A stretch of DNA of 64,000 bases, taken from positions 165,852-229,851 of the forward strand of contig NZ_FNBE01000010.1 in assembly GCF_900102195.1 (NCBI RefSeq), given 5' to 3'. Positions 35,559-43,938 of this stretch are shown here, piece after piece; position 1 is the stretch's first letter; every line of letters begins with the position of its first letter. The notes beneath the pieces are model-generated. The model did no database searches, was not told the origin of the DNA, and saw nothing but the letters and a program-made list of their open reading frames with translations. The DNA is from Pseudonocardia oroxyli (GTDB taxonomy: Bacteria; Actinomycetota; Actinomycetes; Mycobacteriales; Pseudonocardiaceae). The position numbers and the translations under genes are program-made.

Positions 35559-36896
35559 ACCGAACTCGACCTCGTCATCCGCGCCCGCCGGGTGATCACC
35601 GCGTTCGGCGAGGTGAGCCGCGCCGTCGGGGTCCGGGACGGCGCCATCGTGGCGATCGAGCCCCTGGAGTTCGACCTGACCGCGGACACCGTGGTCGAGC
35701 TGGCGGACGACGAGGTGCTGCTGCCCGGCCTCGTCGACACCCACGTGCACGTGAACGAGCCGGGGCGCACCGAGTGGGAGGGCTTCGCGTCCGCCACGGC
35801 GGCGGCGGCCCTGGGCGGGGTCACCACGATCATCGACATGCCGCTGAACTCGATCCCGCCGACGATCGACGTCGCGGCCCTGGAGGTCAAGCGCAAGGCG
35901 GCCGAGACACAGTCCCATGTGGACGTCGGTTTCTGGGGCGGGGCGGTGCCCGGCAACGCCGACGAGCTCCGCGGCCTGCACGACGCCGGCGTGTTCGGCT
36001 TCAAGTGCTTCCTGCTGCACTCCGGTGTGGACGAGTTCCAGCCGCTCCCGCCGGAGGACCTGGAGGGCGTGCTCGAGCGCATCGCCGCCATGGGCTCGCA
36101 GCTGATCGTGCACGCCGAGGACTCGGCCGCGATCGACCGCGCCCAGACCCCGCACGGCGAGCTGTACCAGAACTTCCTGGACTCCCGTCCGCGCGGCGCC
36201 GAGAACCTGGCCATCGCCTGGCTGTTGGAACGCGCCCGCTGGACCGGGGCGCGCGTGCACGTGCTGCACCTGTCCAGCTCCGACGCCCTGCCCATGCTGG
36301 CGAGCGCGCGGCGGGACGGGGTGCACGTCACCGTCGAGACCTGCCCGCACTACCTCACCTTCAACGCCGAGGAGGTCCCGGACGGCGCCACGCAGTTCAA
36401 GTGCTGCCCGCCGATCCGCGAGGCCGAGAACCGCGAGCTGCTCTGGGACGGGTTGGGCGACGAGACGATCGACATCGTCGTGTCCGACCATTCGCCCTGC
36501 ACCGCCGAGCTCAAGCACCTCGACACCGGGGACTTCGGCACCGCCTGGGGCGGCATCGCGTCGCTGCAGGTGGGGCTGTCCGCCGTGTGGTCCGGGGCGC
36601 GCACCCGGGGCCACGACCTGAGCGACGTCGTGGAGTGGATGGCGACCGGTCCCGCCCGGCTGGCGGGCGTGGCGCACAAGGGCTCCATCGCGCTGGGCAA
36701 CGATGCGGACTTCTGCGTCTTCGCCCCGGACGCCGCGTTCGTGGTCGACGCCCAGCGGCTCGCCCACCGCAACCCCGTCACCCCCTACGACGGCCGCGCG
36801 CTCTCGGGGGTGGTCCGACAGACCTGGCTGCGGGGGGCCAGGATTGACGTCGCCGGCCCACCGGCCGGCACGCTGCTGCGACGAGGAGACCGATGA
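35556..36896 (+). CDS. allB: Allantoinase
   Basis: The 446-residue amidohydrolase has LLPGLVDTHVHVNEPGRTEW (metal His pair), GFKCFLLHSGVDEF with the carbamylated lysine position, LIVHAEDS, VHVLHLSSSDALPM, ETCPHYLTFNAEEVPDGATQ, KCCPPIRE, and VVSDHSPCTAELKH with the catalytic Asp. DHSPC and CPHYL distinguish allantoinase from dihydropyrimidinase. It opens the allantoin ring to allantoate. It starts at the second GTG of a duplicated ribosome-binding site and overlaps allantoicase (ATGA). Confidence 0.96.
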   Translation: MTELDLVIRARRVITAFGEVSRAVGVRDGAIVAIEPLEFDLTADTVVELADDEVLLPGLVDTHVHVNEPGRTEWEGFASATAAAALGGVTTIIDMPLNSIPPTIDVAALEVKRKAAETQSHVDVGFWGGAVPGNADELRGLHDAGVFGFKCFLLHSGVDEFQPLPPEDLEGVLERIAAMGSQLIVHAEDSAAIDRAQTPHGELYQNFLDSRPRGAENLAIAWLLERARWTGARVHVLHLSSSDALPMLASARRDGVHVTVETCPHYLTFNAEEVPDGATQFKCCPPIREAENRELLWDGLGDETIDIVVSDHSPCTAELKHLDTGDFGTAWGGIASLQVGLSAVWSGARTRGHDLSDVVEWMATGPARLAGVAHKGSIALGNDADFCVFAPDAAFVVDAQRLAHRNPVTPYDGRALSGVVRQTWLRGARIDVAGPPAGTLLRRGDR

Positions 36897-38122
36897 CCCG
36901 GCCCACCACCCGCCCCACCCGCTCTCGGACGGGAGACGCGGCCCGGCTCGACGGCCCGGACATGGACGCCGACTTCGTCCGGCTGCCGGACCTCGCGGCC
37001 CGCCGCCTCGGCGGCGCCGTGGTCGCCGCCAACGACGACTTCTTCGCCGACCGCGCCGCCCTGGTCATGCCCGGACCGGTGCAGCCCCGGACGGAGTTCG
37101 GCTACCGCGGCAAGGTCTACGACGGCTGGGAGACCCGGCGGCGCCGCGAGCCCGGCAGCGACCACGCGATCGTCCGCCTGGGGATCCCGGGGATCGTGCA
37201 CGGCGTCGTCGTCGACACCTCGTACTTCCGCGGGAACTACCCGCCGGAGATCTCGGTCGAGGCCACCGCGCTGGAGGACTACCCCGGCGAGGCCGAGCTG
37301 GCCGCGGCCGAGTGGGAGACGATCGTCCCCCGCTCGCCCGCCAAGGGCGACCGCGCCAACGTCTACGACGTCCAGTCCTCCCACCGCTGGACCCACGTCC
37401 GGCTCACCATCCACCCCGACGGCGGCGTCGCGCGGTTCCGGGTCCACGGCGAGGCGGTGGTGGACCCGCGGCTGCTGCACGGCACCGTCGACCTGGCGGC
37501 GCAGGATCGCGGCGGGCTCGTGATGAGCTGCTCGGACATGTTCTTCTCCTCACCCGCGAACCTGCTGCTCCCCGGCCCGGCGCGGAACATGGGCGAGGGC
37601 TGGGAGACCGCGCGGCGCCGTGACTCCGGCAACGACTGGGTGATCGTGAAGCTCGCCGGCGCGAGCAGGCTGCGCGACATCGAGTTCGACACCAGCCACT
37701 TCGTCGGCAACGCGCCCGGCCAGGTGCAGATCTCCGGTGCCCGCATCGAGGGCGACGTGCCGGCCGAGGCCCTGGCCTCCCGCCTGTGGACCCCGCTCGT
37801 CCACCGCCGGATCGTCCGCCCCGACACCCCGCACCGCTTCCAGATCGGGCAGGGCGCGGGCGTCGTCACCCACCTGAAGATCGACATCTTCCCGGACGGC
37901 GGGTTCGCCCGGCTGCGGGCGAACGGCGAGCTGCTGGAGTCCGAGGTGGAGCGCAAGGCGGCCGCCTGGCTGGACGCGCTGCCGCCCATGCACCTGCGGG
38001 ACGCGCTGACCGGTGCGAACCTGGACCCGGCCCTGATCCGCGGCGCCCTGGCCGCCGCGGGCAACCCGACGAGCCGGTGGGCCCAGGAGCTCCTCGACGC
38101 GTTCGCCCCCCGCCGCCTCTGA
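36893..38122 (+). CDS. alc: Allantoicase with a C-terminal extension
   Basis: The 409-residue protein has two allantoicase beta-sandwich repeats: first DFVRLPDLAARRLGGAVVAA with GKVYDGWETRRRREPGSDHA and VDTSYFRGNYPPEISVEA, then CSDMFFSSPANLLLPG with GEGWETARRRDSGNDWVIVK and FDTSHFVGNAPGQVQI. It hydrolyses allantoate to ureidoglycolate and urea. Most family members have about 330-350 residues; here about 60 extra follow (AAWLDALPPMHLRDALTGAN to TSRWAQELLDAFAP). The tail has a faint resemblance to the first helices of OHCU decarboxylase, which is otherwise absent from the cluster. That resemblance is weak. Confidence 0.95.
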   Translation: MTRPTTRPTRSRTGDAARLDGPDMDADFVRLPDLAARRLGGAVVAANDDFFADRAALVMPGPVQPRTEFGYRGKVYDGWETRRRREPGSDHAIVRLGIPGIVHGVVVDTSYFRGNYPPEISVEATALEDYPGEAELAAAEWETIVPRSPAKGDRANVYDVQSSHRWTHVRLTIHPDGGVARFRVHGEAVVDPRLLHGTVDLAAQDRGGLVMSCSDMFFSSPANLLLPGPARNMGEGWETARRRDSGNDWVIVKLAGASRLRDIEFDTSHFVGNAPGQVQISGARIEGDVPAEALASRLWTPLVHRRIVRPDTPHRFQIGQGAGVVTHLKIDIFPDGGFARLRANGELLESEVERKAAAWLDALPPMHLRDALTGANLDPALIRGALAAAGNPTSRWAQELLDAFAPRRL

Positions 38123-38123
38123 C

Positions 38124-38184
38124 GCATCATGGAACCATAACGGCCGTTTCGGGGCTCGAAAACGACGTTATGGTTCCATAATGC
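38124..38184. terminator. Hairpin between convergent allantoicase and xanthine dehydrogenase genes
   Basis: The arms 38124-38142 and 38166-38184 pair at 18 of 19 positions (core GGAACCATAACG / CGTTATGGTTCC) around a 23-nt loop that itself contains CGTTTCG/CGAAAACG. The right arm includes the stop codon of the minus-strand gene. It is a likely bidirectional terminator; unusually AT-rich for this DNA. Confidence 0.6.
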
Positions 38185-40846
38185 GGGGTTGGGTCAGGCG
38201 CCACACGCGGTCACGGCTGAAGGGTTGTTCGTAGGGGCGTGCTCCCAGCGCCCTGCGGATGGCGTTGCCGATCGCCGGGGCGACCGGGTTGTACGGGGAC
38301 TCGCTCATGCTCTTGGCGCCGTAGGGGCCGAGCGTGTCGCTGGTCGTCGCGAAGTAGACCTCGGTGTCGGGGATGTCCGCCATCTGCGGCACGCGGTAGG
38401 TGCGGAACACCGGGTTCAGCACCTCGCCGTGCTCCCCGATCAGCACCTCCTCGTACAGCGCCGACCCGATCCCCTGTGCCACACCGCCTTCGACCTGGCC
38501 GCGGCACTGCTCGGGGTTCATCACGGTCCCCGCGTCCGCGGCGTGCACGGACTGCAGGATCCGCACCTCGCCGGTCTCCGGGCGCACCGCGACCCGGACG
38601 GCGTGCACGTTCGACGACAGCGACCGCTGCTCCCCGAACTCGGCCCCGGTCCCGGTGAGGGGGCCGATCTCGGCGAACGGGACGAGCCCGGCCGCGGTGC
38701 GCACGCCGTCCCGCTCCAGGACTCCGTCCGCCCGCGACAGGATCTGTGCGCGGAGGTCCAGGGCCGCGCCGTGCAGCGCCTTGCCCGCCACGGCGGTCCC
38801 GGCCGAGGCGAAGGCCCCCGTGTCGTACGCGACGGCGTCGGTGTCCGCGACGCGGAGCACGATCCGGTCCACAGTGGTGTTCAGCGTGGACGCGACGATC
38901 TGGGTGAAGACGGTCTGCGAGCCGTTGCCGAACTCGACGGTGCCGACGTCGACGCGGTAGGTGCCGTCCGGCTCCAGGTGGATCGCGGCGTGCGCGACGT
39001 GCCCGAAGGGCGGCACCGTGGTGATCAGCGCGAGCGCCATGCCCTCACCGACCCGCCACCCGGGCGGCGGCTCCACCCCGTTTCCCCTGGCCAGAGCCTC
39101 CTCCGCCAGGTCGAGGCACTGGTCGAGGCCGTAGCTGCCCCACACCAGGTCCGGCTCCGGTTCGGCGTGCTGGGCGACGAGCAGCGGGTCGCCGTCCCGG
39201 ACGACGTTCCGCCTGCGCAGCTCGAAGGGGTCCAGCCCCAGCTCGATCGCGAGTTCGTCCATGGCGGACTCCACGCCCAGGATCACCTGGCCCAGGCCGT
39301 AGCCGCGGAAGGCGCCCGACGGCACCGTGTTCGTGTAGACGACCTCGGCGTCGACGTGCTTGACCGGGCAGCGGTACACGCTCACCGACTCCGCGATCGC
39401 ATGGAACAGCACGCCGCGGGAGTGGTTGCCGTAGGCGCCGGTGTCGGACAGGACGTCGACCTTCATCGCGGTCAGCACACCGTCCGCCGTGGACCCGAGC
39501 GTGACGCCGACGCGCATCGGGTGCCGCACCGAGGTGCGCTGGAACTCGTCGGTGCGCGACAGCTCGTAGGACACGGGGCGCCCGGTCCGCAGCACCGCCC
39601 ACCCCACCAGGTCCTCGGCGAAGATCTCCTGCTTGCCACCGAAGCCGCCGCCGACCCGGGCGGTGTGGACCCGCACCCGGTCCTCGGGGAGCCCGAACAG
39701 CCGGGCGAGCTCGAGCCTGGTGAGGAAGGGGACCTGCGTGCTCGCGCGCAGGACGAGCCTGCCGTCGTCCTCCAGCCACCCGATCGCGCCGTGCGTCTCC
39801 AGCTGCGCGTGCGAGACCCGGGAGGTGCGCCACGTCCCGGACACCGTGTGCGCCGAGGCCGCCAGCGCCGCGTCGACGTCTCCGCCGTGTCCACCGTGGA
39901 CCGCCAGCACCACGTTGCGCCCGGCCTCGTCGACCCGGTCCGCGGGCGTCCGGTCCGGGTGGAGCAGCGGCGCGCCGGGGCGCCGGGCCTCCTCGGGATC
40001 GACCACGGCGGGCAGCACCTCGTAGTCCACGACGAGCGCGCGACACCCCGCCTCGGCCGCCGCCACCGACTCGGCGACGACGGCGGCGACCCGCTGTCCC
40101 ACGTGGCGGACGACGTCGTCCAGCATGCGGGTGTCGTCGGGATCGTCCTCGCGGTGCTCGTGCCGGCCGGTGGAGTACCTCTCCTGCGGCGTGTTCTCGT
40201 GCGTCAGCACCAGGACGACACCCGGCACCGCCTCGGCGGCGGACGTGTCGATCGACCGGATGCGGGCGTGCGCGTGTGGCGCGGCGAGCACGCGTAGGTG
40301 CAGGGAGCCCGGGACGGCGAGGTCGAACGTGTAGGGCTCGGTCCCGGTCACCACGCGTCGCGCGGCGGGCGGGTTCGGCGAGTCGCCGACGCCGCACCCG
40401 GGCGCCGGCCGCGGCGGGTCCCCGCGCACCCCCGCCTCGATCGCCTGCCGGACGGACCGGTACCCCGTGCAGCGACACAGGTTGCCCTTCATCCGGCGCG
40501 GCAGGTCGTCCGTGGAGTCCAGCGTGGACGCGGCGACGATCATCCCGGCCGTGCAGAATCCACACTGGAACCCGAAGTGGTCCACGAAGGCCTGTTGCAT
40601 CGGGTGCAGGTCCTCGGGCGTCCCGAGCCCGGAGACCGTGGTGATCTCGGCGCCGTCCGCGCGGACCGCGGGGTAGAGGCAGGAGCGGACGAGCGCCCCG
40701 TCGACCAGCACGGAGCAGGCGCCGCAGTCGCCCGCGTCGCAGCCCTTCTTGACCTCGAAGTGCTCCTGGTCCCGCAGGAAGGTGCGCAGGCACTGGCCGG
40801 GCTGCGGCTCCCCGGACCCGGCGACACCGTTGATCGAGAACTTCAC
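38168..40846 (-). CDS. Xanthine dehydrogenase, fused [2Fe-2S] and molybdopterin subunit
   Basis: The 892-residue protein starts at GTG 40846 (MKFSINGVAGSGEPQPGQCL). Residues 1-155 carry two [2Fe-2S] clusters: CDAGDCGACSVLVDG with a following SC, then FQCGFCTAGM and NLCRCTGY. Residues 165-892 are the Mo-pterin part: HAHARIRSID, VGGGFGGKQE, SGAFRGYGLGQVILGVES, GTVEFGNGSQTVFTQI and GAKSMSESPYNPVAPAIGNA. The active-site Glu in the last motif is present, though the usual G-x-G-E is S-M-S-E. It would oxidise hypoxanthine/xanthine to urate. Fusion of these two subunits with a separate FAD subunit is less common than the three-gene form. Confidence 0.9.
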   Translation of the reverse strand: MKFSINGVAGSGEPQPGQCLRTFLRDQEHFEVKKGCDAGDCGACSVLVDGALVRSCLYPAVRADGAEITTVSGLGTPEDLHPMQQAFVDHFGFQCGFCTAGMIVAASTLDSTDDLPRRMKGNLCRCTGYRSVRQAIEAGVRGDPPRPAPGCGVGDSPNPPAARRVVTGTEPYTFDLAVPGSLHLRVLAAPHAHARIRSIDTSAAEAVPGVVLVLTHENTPQERYSTGRHEHREDDPDDTRMLDDVVRHVGQRVAAVVAESVAAAEAGCRALVVDYEVLPAVVDPEEARRPGAPLLHPDRTPADRVDEAGRNVVLAVHGGHGGDVDAALAASAHTVSGTWRTSRVSHAQLETHGAIGWLEDDGRLVLRASTQVPFLTRLELARLFGLPEDRVRVHTARVGGGFGGKQEIFAEDLVGWAVLRTGRPVSYELSRTDEFQRTSVRHPMRVGVTLGSTADGVLTAMKVDVLSDTGAYGNHSRGVLFHAIAESVSVYRCPVKHVDAEVVYTNTVPSGAFRGYGLGQVILGVESAMDELAIELGLDPFELRRRNVVRDGDPLLVAQHAEPEPDLVWGSYGLDQCLDLAEEALARGNGVEPPPGWRVGEGMALALITTVPPFGHVAHAAIHLEPDGTYRVDVGTVEFGNGSQTVFTQIVASTLNTTVDRIVLRVADTDAVAYDTGAFASAGTAVAGKALHGAALDLRAQILSRADGVLERDGVRTAAGLVPFAEIGPLTGTGAEFGEQRSLSSNVHAVRVAVRPETGEVRILQSVHAADAGTVMNPEQCRGQVEGGVAQGIGSALYEEVLIGEHGEVLNPVFRTYRVPQMADIPDTEVYFATTSDTLGPYGAKSMSESPYNPVAPAIGNAIRRALGARPYEQPFSRDRVWRLTQPRIMEP

Positions 40847-41637
40847 GCCAACTCCTGCCGGATTTCCTCGAGCAGCACCCCGCTGACCTGGCGGCGCCAG
40901 TCCGCGGAGCCGAGCGGGTCGGTGTAGTAGCCGACGGCCGCGTCGACGTCCGCCCGCAACGCCGCCGCGCCCGGGAGCGCCGGGTACCGCAGCACGGTCG
41001 GGGAGGCGGTGGCCGCGGTGATCACGAAGACCGCCTCGCCGCCCGGGTCGACCCGGCCGGTGAGCACGGCACCGGAGCGGCCGAGCTCGGCGAGCGCGAT
41101 CTTGCGGAACGCGGTGCGGGCCGCGAGCACCCGGGCCGGGATCTCCAGGGCGCGCAGTACCTCGCCGGGCGCGAGCGAGGTCGTGCCGTTGCCGGTCGCG
41201 AGCTCCGCCACCGGGATGCGGTAGTCGTGGCGTCCGCCGCCCGAGGGCGCCCACACGAGCGCGACGCCGTCGAGCGCCGCGCACAGCGCCACCATCCCGG
41301 CGGCGGCGAAGGCCCGGCAGACGTTCCCGCCCACGGTGGCGACGGTCCAGATCGTGCTGCTCGCGAGCAGCGCGTTCGCACACTCCACGGCGAGCGGCGG
41401 CCGGTCCGGGTGGGCCAGGAGCTCGGCGATCGTGCAGGTCGCGGCGATGGACAGGCCCTCGTCGGTGCGGGTGAGCGGCGCCCAGCCCATCGTCGTCAGG
41501 TCCACGAGCCCGGTCGTGTCGAGCTGCGGCTCGGAGTAGAGCCAGGTCCCCCCGCCGAGGATCCGCTCACCCGGCCCCAGGGCCAGGTCGGCCCGGGTGC
41601 GGGCGCGGCGGTAACCGGTGACCGTGTTCAGATCCAT
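40843..41637 (-). CDS. Xanthine dehydrogenase FAD-binding subunit
   Basis: The 264-residue protein starts at ATG 41637 behind GGAGAGGTGC. It has the CoxM/XDH FAD pattern: ERILGGGTWLYSEPQLDTTG, LVDLTTMGWAPLTR, TIWTVATVGGNVCRAFAAAG (T-x-GGN) and RTAFRKIALAELGRSGAVLT. It passes electrons from the iron-sulfur clusters to NAD+. It overlaps the next gene by GTGA. It is divergent from the dioxygenase gene, whose promoter region contains a perfect palindrome. Confidence 0.92.
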   Translation of the reverse strand: MDLNTVTGYRRARTRADLALGPGERILGGGTWLYSEPQLDTTGLVDLTTMGWAPLTRTDEGLSIAATCTIAELLAHPDRPPLAVECANALLASSTIWTVATVGGNVCRAFAAAGMVALCAALDGVALVWAPSGGGRHDYRIPVAELATGNGTTSLAPGEVLRALEIPARVLAARTAFRKIALAELGRSGAVLTGRVDPGGEAVFVITAATASPTVLRYPALPGAAALRADVDAAVGYYTDPLGSADWRRQVSGVLLEEIRQELA

Positions 41638-41737
41638 GCACCTCTCCTCGGGGGGACGGTCCTGAGCAGATCGTGCCGCCGCGCCCCCGGCAATGCCCGT
41701 CATGTGAACGTAACGACGGATTCCCACACGGCCCCGC

Positions 41738-41763
41738 TATGCTGGTTGAACCACTTGGTTCAA
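41738..41763 (+). promoter_or_regulatory. Promoter -10 and operator of the dioxygenase gene
   Basis: TATGCT (41738-41743) resembles a -10 hexamer and is followed by the perfect palindrome TTGAACCA-CT-TGGTTCAA (41746-41763), which would cover the transcription start. A repressor, perhaps GntR- or IclR-like and responding to a purine, probably binds here and may also influence the divergent xanthine dehydrogenase operon that starts at 41637. No such regulator gene lies in the cluster. Confidence 0.6.
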
Positions 41764-41778
41764 ATCTGGAGGCCCCCC

Positions 41779-42633
41779 GTGGAGACCCTCGACCTCGCCG
41801 CGTTCACCGACCTGGGCGTGCACACCCCGGACGACCTGCCTGCGGCGGCCGAGTTCTACCGCCGCTGGGGCTTCGTGGTGCTGCGCGACCTCATCCCGAC
41901 CGACCTGCTGGAGACCATCGAGGCCGAGTGCGTCCTCGCCCAGCGCGGCGTGCTCTCCGGGGCGCTCGCCGGGCGGCACGGCTCGACCAAGTACCTCGAC
42001 TCCGAGGACAAGGCCGAGAGGTTCGTGAACTACGTCGAGCACGTGGAGGAGCTGGCCCCCTCGATCGGGACCGCGCTGGCCCTGCCCGCGCTGCGCGCCC
42101 TGCTCGGCGACCTGCTCGGCCCGGGCTTCTGGCCGAGCGTGAACGGGGTGGTCTACCAGGACGCACGCCCCGGCCGGGAGTCCGGCTACAGCCGGATCGG
42201 CTGGCACGCGGACTGGCAGGCCGTGCCGCACCTGGACATCTGGCCCGGCACCGCGTTCACGATCCACGTCGACGGCACCAGCCCGGCCAACGGGTTCCTG
42301 CGCGTGGTCCCCGGCAGCCACCTGTGGGCCACGCCGAGCCCGTACGAGAACGTGAACGGCGCGGTCGTCCCCGAGGGCGCGCCCGCCGCCCGCGGCTACA
42401 CCGACACCCCGCCGCCCTTCCCGATGCCGCTGGGCTTCGAGAAGGTCCGCGGCGAGCTCCCGGTCTACGCCGAGCGCGGCGACGTGATCCTGCACGACGC
42501 CTTCCTCTGGCACTCCGCCGCCCGCGCGACGGACGACGCCACCATCCGGCGCCACGTCCGCGGCGGCTGGCAGGGCGGCGACCCCTCGTTCCGGGAGACC
42601 GAGACCGGGTTCGTCAAGAACGCGGCCCGGTGA
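41779..42633 (+). CDS. PhyH-type Fe(II)/2-oxoglutarate dioxygenase in the purine cluster
   Basis: The 284-residue protein starts at GTG 41779 with GGAGG 8 nt before. AAEFYRRWGFVVLRDLIPTD opens a phytanoyl-CoA-dioxygenase fold. GWHADWQAVPHLDIWPG gives the H-x-D iron ligands, GFLRVVPGSH follows, and RGDVILHDAFLWHSAARATD provides the distal His, with an Arg (RRHVRGGW) for 2-oxoglutarate. The substrate is unknown. Because it is controlled by its own operator and lies between xanthine dehydrogenase and HIU hydrolase, a role in hydroxylating a purine or a modified purine (as the unrelated fungal XanA does with xanthine) is possible; this is inference. Confidence 0.85.
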   Translation: METLDLAAFTDLGVHTPDDLPAAAEFYRRWGFVVLRDLIPTDLLETIEAECVLAQRGVLSGALAGRHGSTKYLDSEDKAERFVNYVEHVEELAPSIGTALALPALRALLGDLLGPGFWPSVNGVVYQDARPGRESGYSRIGWHADWQAVPHLDIWPGTAFTIHVDGTSPANGFLRVVPGSHLWATPSPYENVNGAVVPEGAPAARGYTDTPPPFPMPLGFEKVRGELPVYAERGDVILHDAFLWHSAARATDDATIRRHVRGGWQGGDPSFRETETGFVKNAAR

Positions 42634-42651
42634 CTCGCGCCTTCGGCGCCT

Positions 42652-42691
42652 GTGAGTGGTAAGTGGTGCTCTGGCACCACTTACCACTCAC
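42652..42691. terminator. Perfect 17-bp hairpin between convergent genes
   Basis: GTGAGTGGTAAGTGGTG (42652-42668) pairs fully with 42675-42691 around the loop CTCTGG. It lies between the dioxygenase stop (42633) and the HIU-hydrolase stop (42710). The same inner sequence GGTGCTCTGGCACC forms the tip of the hairpin at 53284-53325. Confidence 0.65.
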
Positions 42692-42709
42692 GAGCGACGG
42701 AGTCGCGGG

Positions 42710-43009
42710 TCAGGAGCCGCGGTAGGTCGTGTAGCCGTACGGGCTCAGGAGCAGCGGCACGTGGTAGTGCCCGCGCTCCGGGTCCGCGGTGAAGGCGACC
42801 GTGATCTCCGGGTAGAACTCGCCCGCGACCGCGAAGACCAGCGTGTACGTGCCCGGGCGCAGGGCGCCGGTGTAGAGGTCGCCGACCCGGCCGTCCGCGT
42901 CGGTGACCCCGGTGAAGGTCTCGCCGTCGGGGTCGGTGAGGAGGACCGCGATGCCTGCCGCCGGGCGTCCCAGCGCCGCGTCCAGGACGTGGGTACTGAT
43001 GCCTGCCAT
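42710..43009 (-). CDS. uraH: 5-Hydroxyisourate hydrolase
   Basis: The 99-residue transthyretin-like enzyme starts MAGISTHVLDAALGRPAAGI (the STHVLD motif with catalytic His), contains DADGRVGD, YTLVFAVAGEFYPEI and HYHVPLLLSPYGYTTYRGS. The C-terminal YRGS is the diagnostic HIUase signature. It hydrolyses 5-hydroxyisourate, the uricase product, to OHCU. A separate OHCU decarboxylase gene is not seen in the window. Confidence 0.97.
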   Translation of the reverse strand: MAGISTHVLDAALGRPAAGIAVLLTDPDGETFTGVTDADGRVGDLYTGALRPGTYTLVFAVAGEFYPEITVAFTADPERGHYHVPLLLSPYGYTTYRGS

Positions 43010-43072
43010 GGCGGGAGCATCGCACGAATCCCCAGTTCACCGGCCCGTAACAACCCTTGACGAGGAACTAGC

Positions 43073-43813
43073 GTGGACGACGTGCTCCTCACGGTGATCA
43101 ACCCCAACACGACCGAGTCGATGACCGCGACCATCGGCAAGGCCGCGGCCGCCGTCGCGAGCCCGGGCACCACCGTGCGCGCAGTGACCCCGGCGATGGG
43201 GCCCGCCTCCATCGAGAGCCACTACGACGAGGCGCTGTCGGTGCCCGGGATGCTCGCCGAGATCGCCGCGGGCGAGCGCGCGGGGTCCGACGGCTACGTG
43301 ATCGCCTGTTTCGGCGACCCCGGCCTCGACGCCGCCCGCGAGCTCGCCCGCGGACCCGTCGTCGGGATCGCGGAGGCGGCCATGCGCACCGCCTCCTACC
43401 TGGGCAGGGGGTTCTCCGTGGTGACCACGCTGGGGCGCACCATCGGCCGGGCCCAGGACCTCGCCGAGCACTACGGCGCCGCCCGCGCCTGCCGCGGGAT
43501 CCGGGCCTGCGAGATCCCCGTCCTCGAGCTCGAGACCGATCCCGCGGCCCGGGACCGGATCACCGAGGAGTGCAGGCGGGCGGTCGCCGAGGACGGGTCG
43601 GACGCCGTCGTGCTCGGCTGCGCGGGCATGGCGGACCTCTGCGCGCACATCTCGGCGGCGGTCGGGGTCCCCGTGGTGGACGGCGTGGCCGCGGCGGTCC
43701 GCACGGTCGAGTCGCTCGTCGCGCTGGGCCTGCGCACCGGAGACCGCGGCGAGTTCGCGACCCCGCCCGCCAAGGCCTACACCGGAATGCTGTCGGAGTT
43801 CCAGATCCGGTGA
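43073..43813 (+). CDS. Asp/Glu/hydantoin racemase family protein (allantoin racemase candidate)
   Basis: The 246-residue protein starts at GTG 43073. LLTVINPNTTESMTATIGKA is the family opening; GYVIACFGDPGLDAARELA carries the first catalytic Cys and VVLGCAGMADLCAHISAAVG the second. Members racemise hydantoins or allantoin. Here, beside uricase, HIUase and an NCS1 permease, it most probably interconverts R- and S-allantoin so that stereospecific allantoinase can use all of it. It is divergent from uraH with a 63-nt gap. Confidence 0.9.
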   Translation: MDDVLLTVINPNTTESMTATIGKAAAAVASPGTTVRAVTPAMGPASIESHYDEALSVPGMLAEIAAGERAGSDGYVIACFGDPGLDAARELARGPVVGIAEAAMRTASYLGRGFSVVTTLGRTIGRAQDLAEHYGAARACRGIRACEIPVLELETDPAARDRITEECRRAVAEDGSDAVVLGCAGMADLCAHISAAVGVPVVDGVAAAVRTVESLVALGLRTGDRGEFATPPAKAYTGMLSEFQIR

Positions 43814-43938
43814 GTGCATATATGTTGAGTTCCGCTTAACGCCGGGGACGAACTCGTGAATACTGCCGATCACCCGGACGACCCCTCCGACCAGGACTTA
43901 CCGTCATCGCACGGTCGGGTGAGATGACGGAGGGTGCA

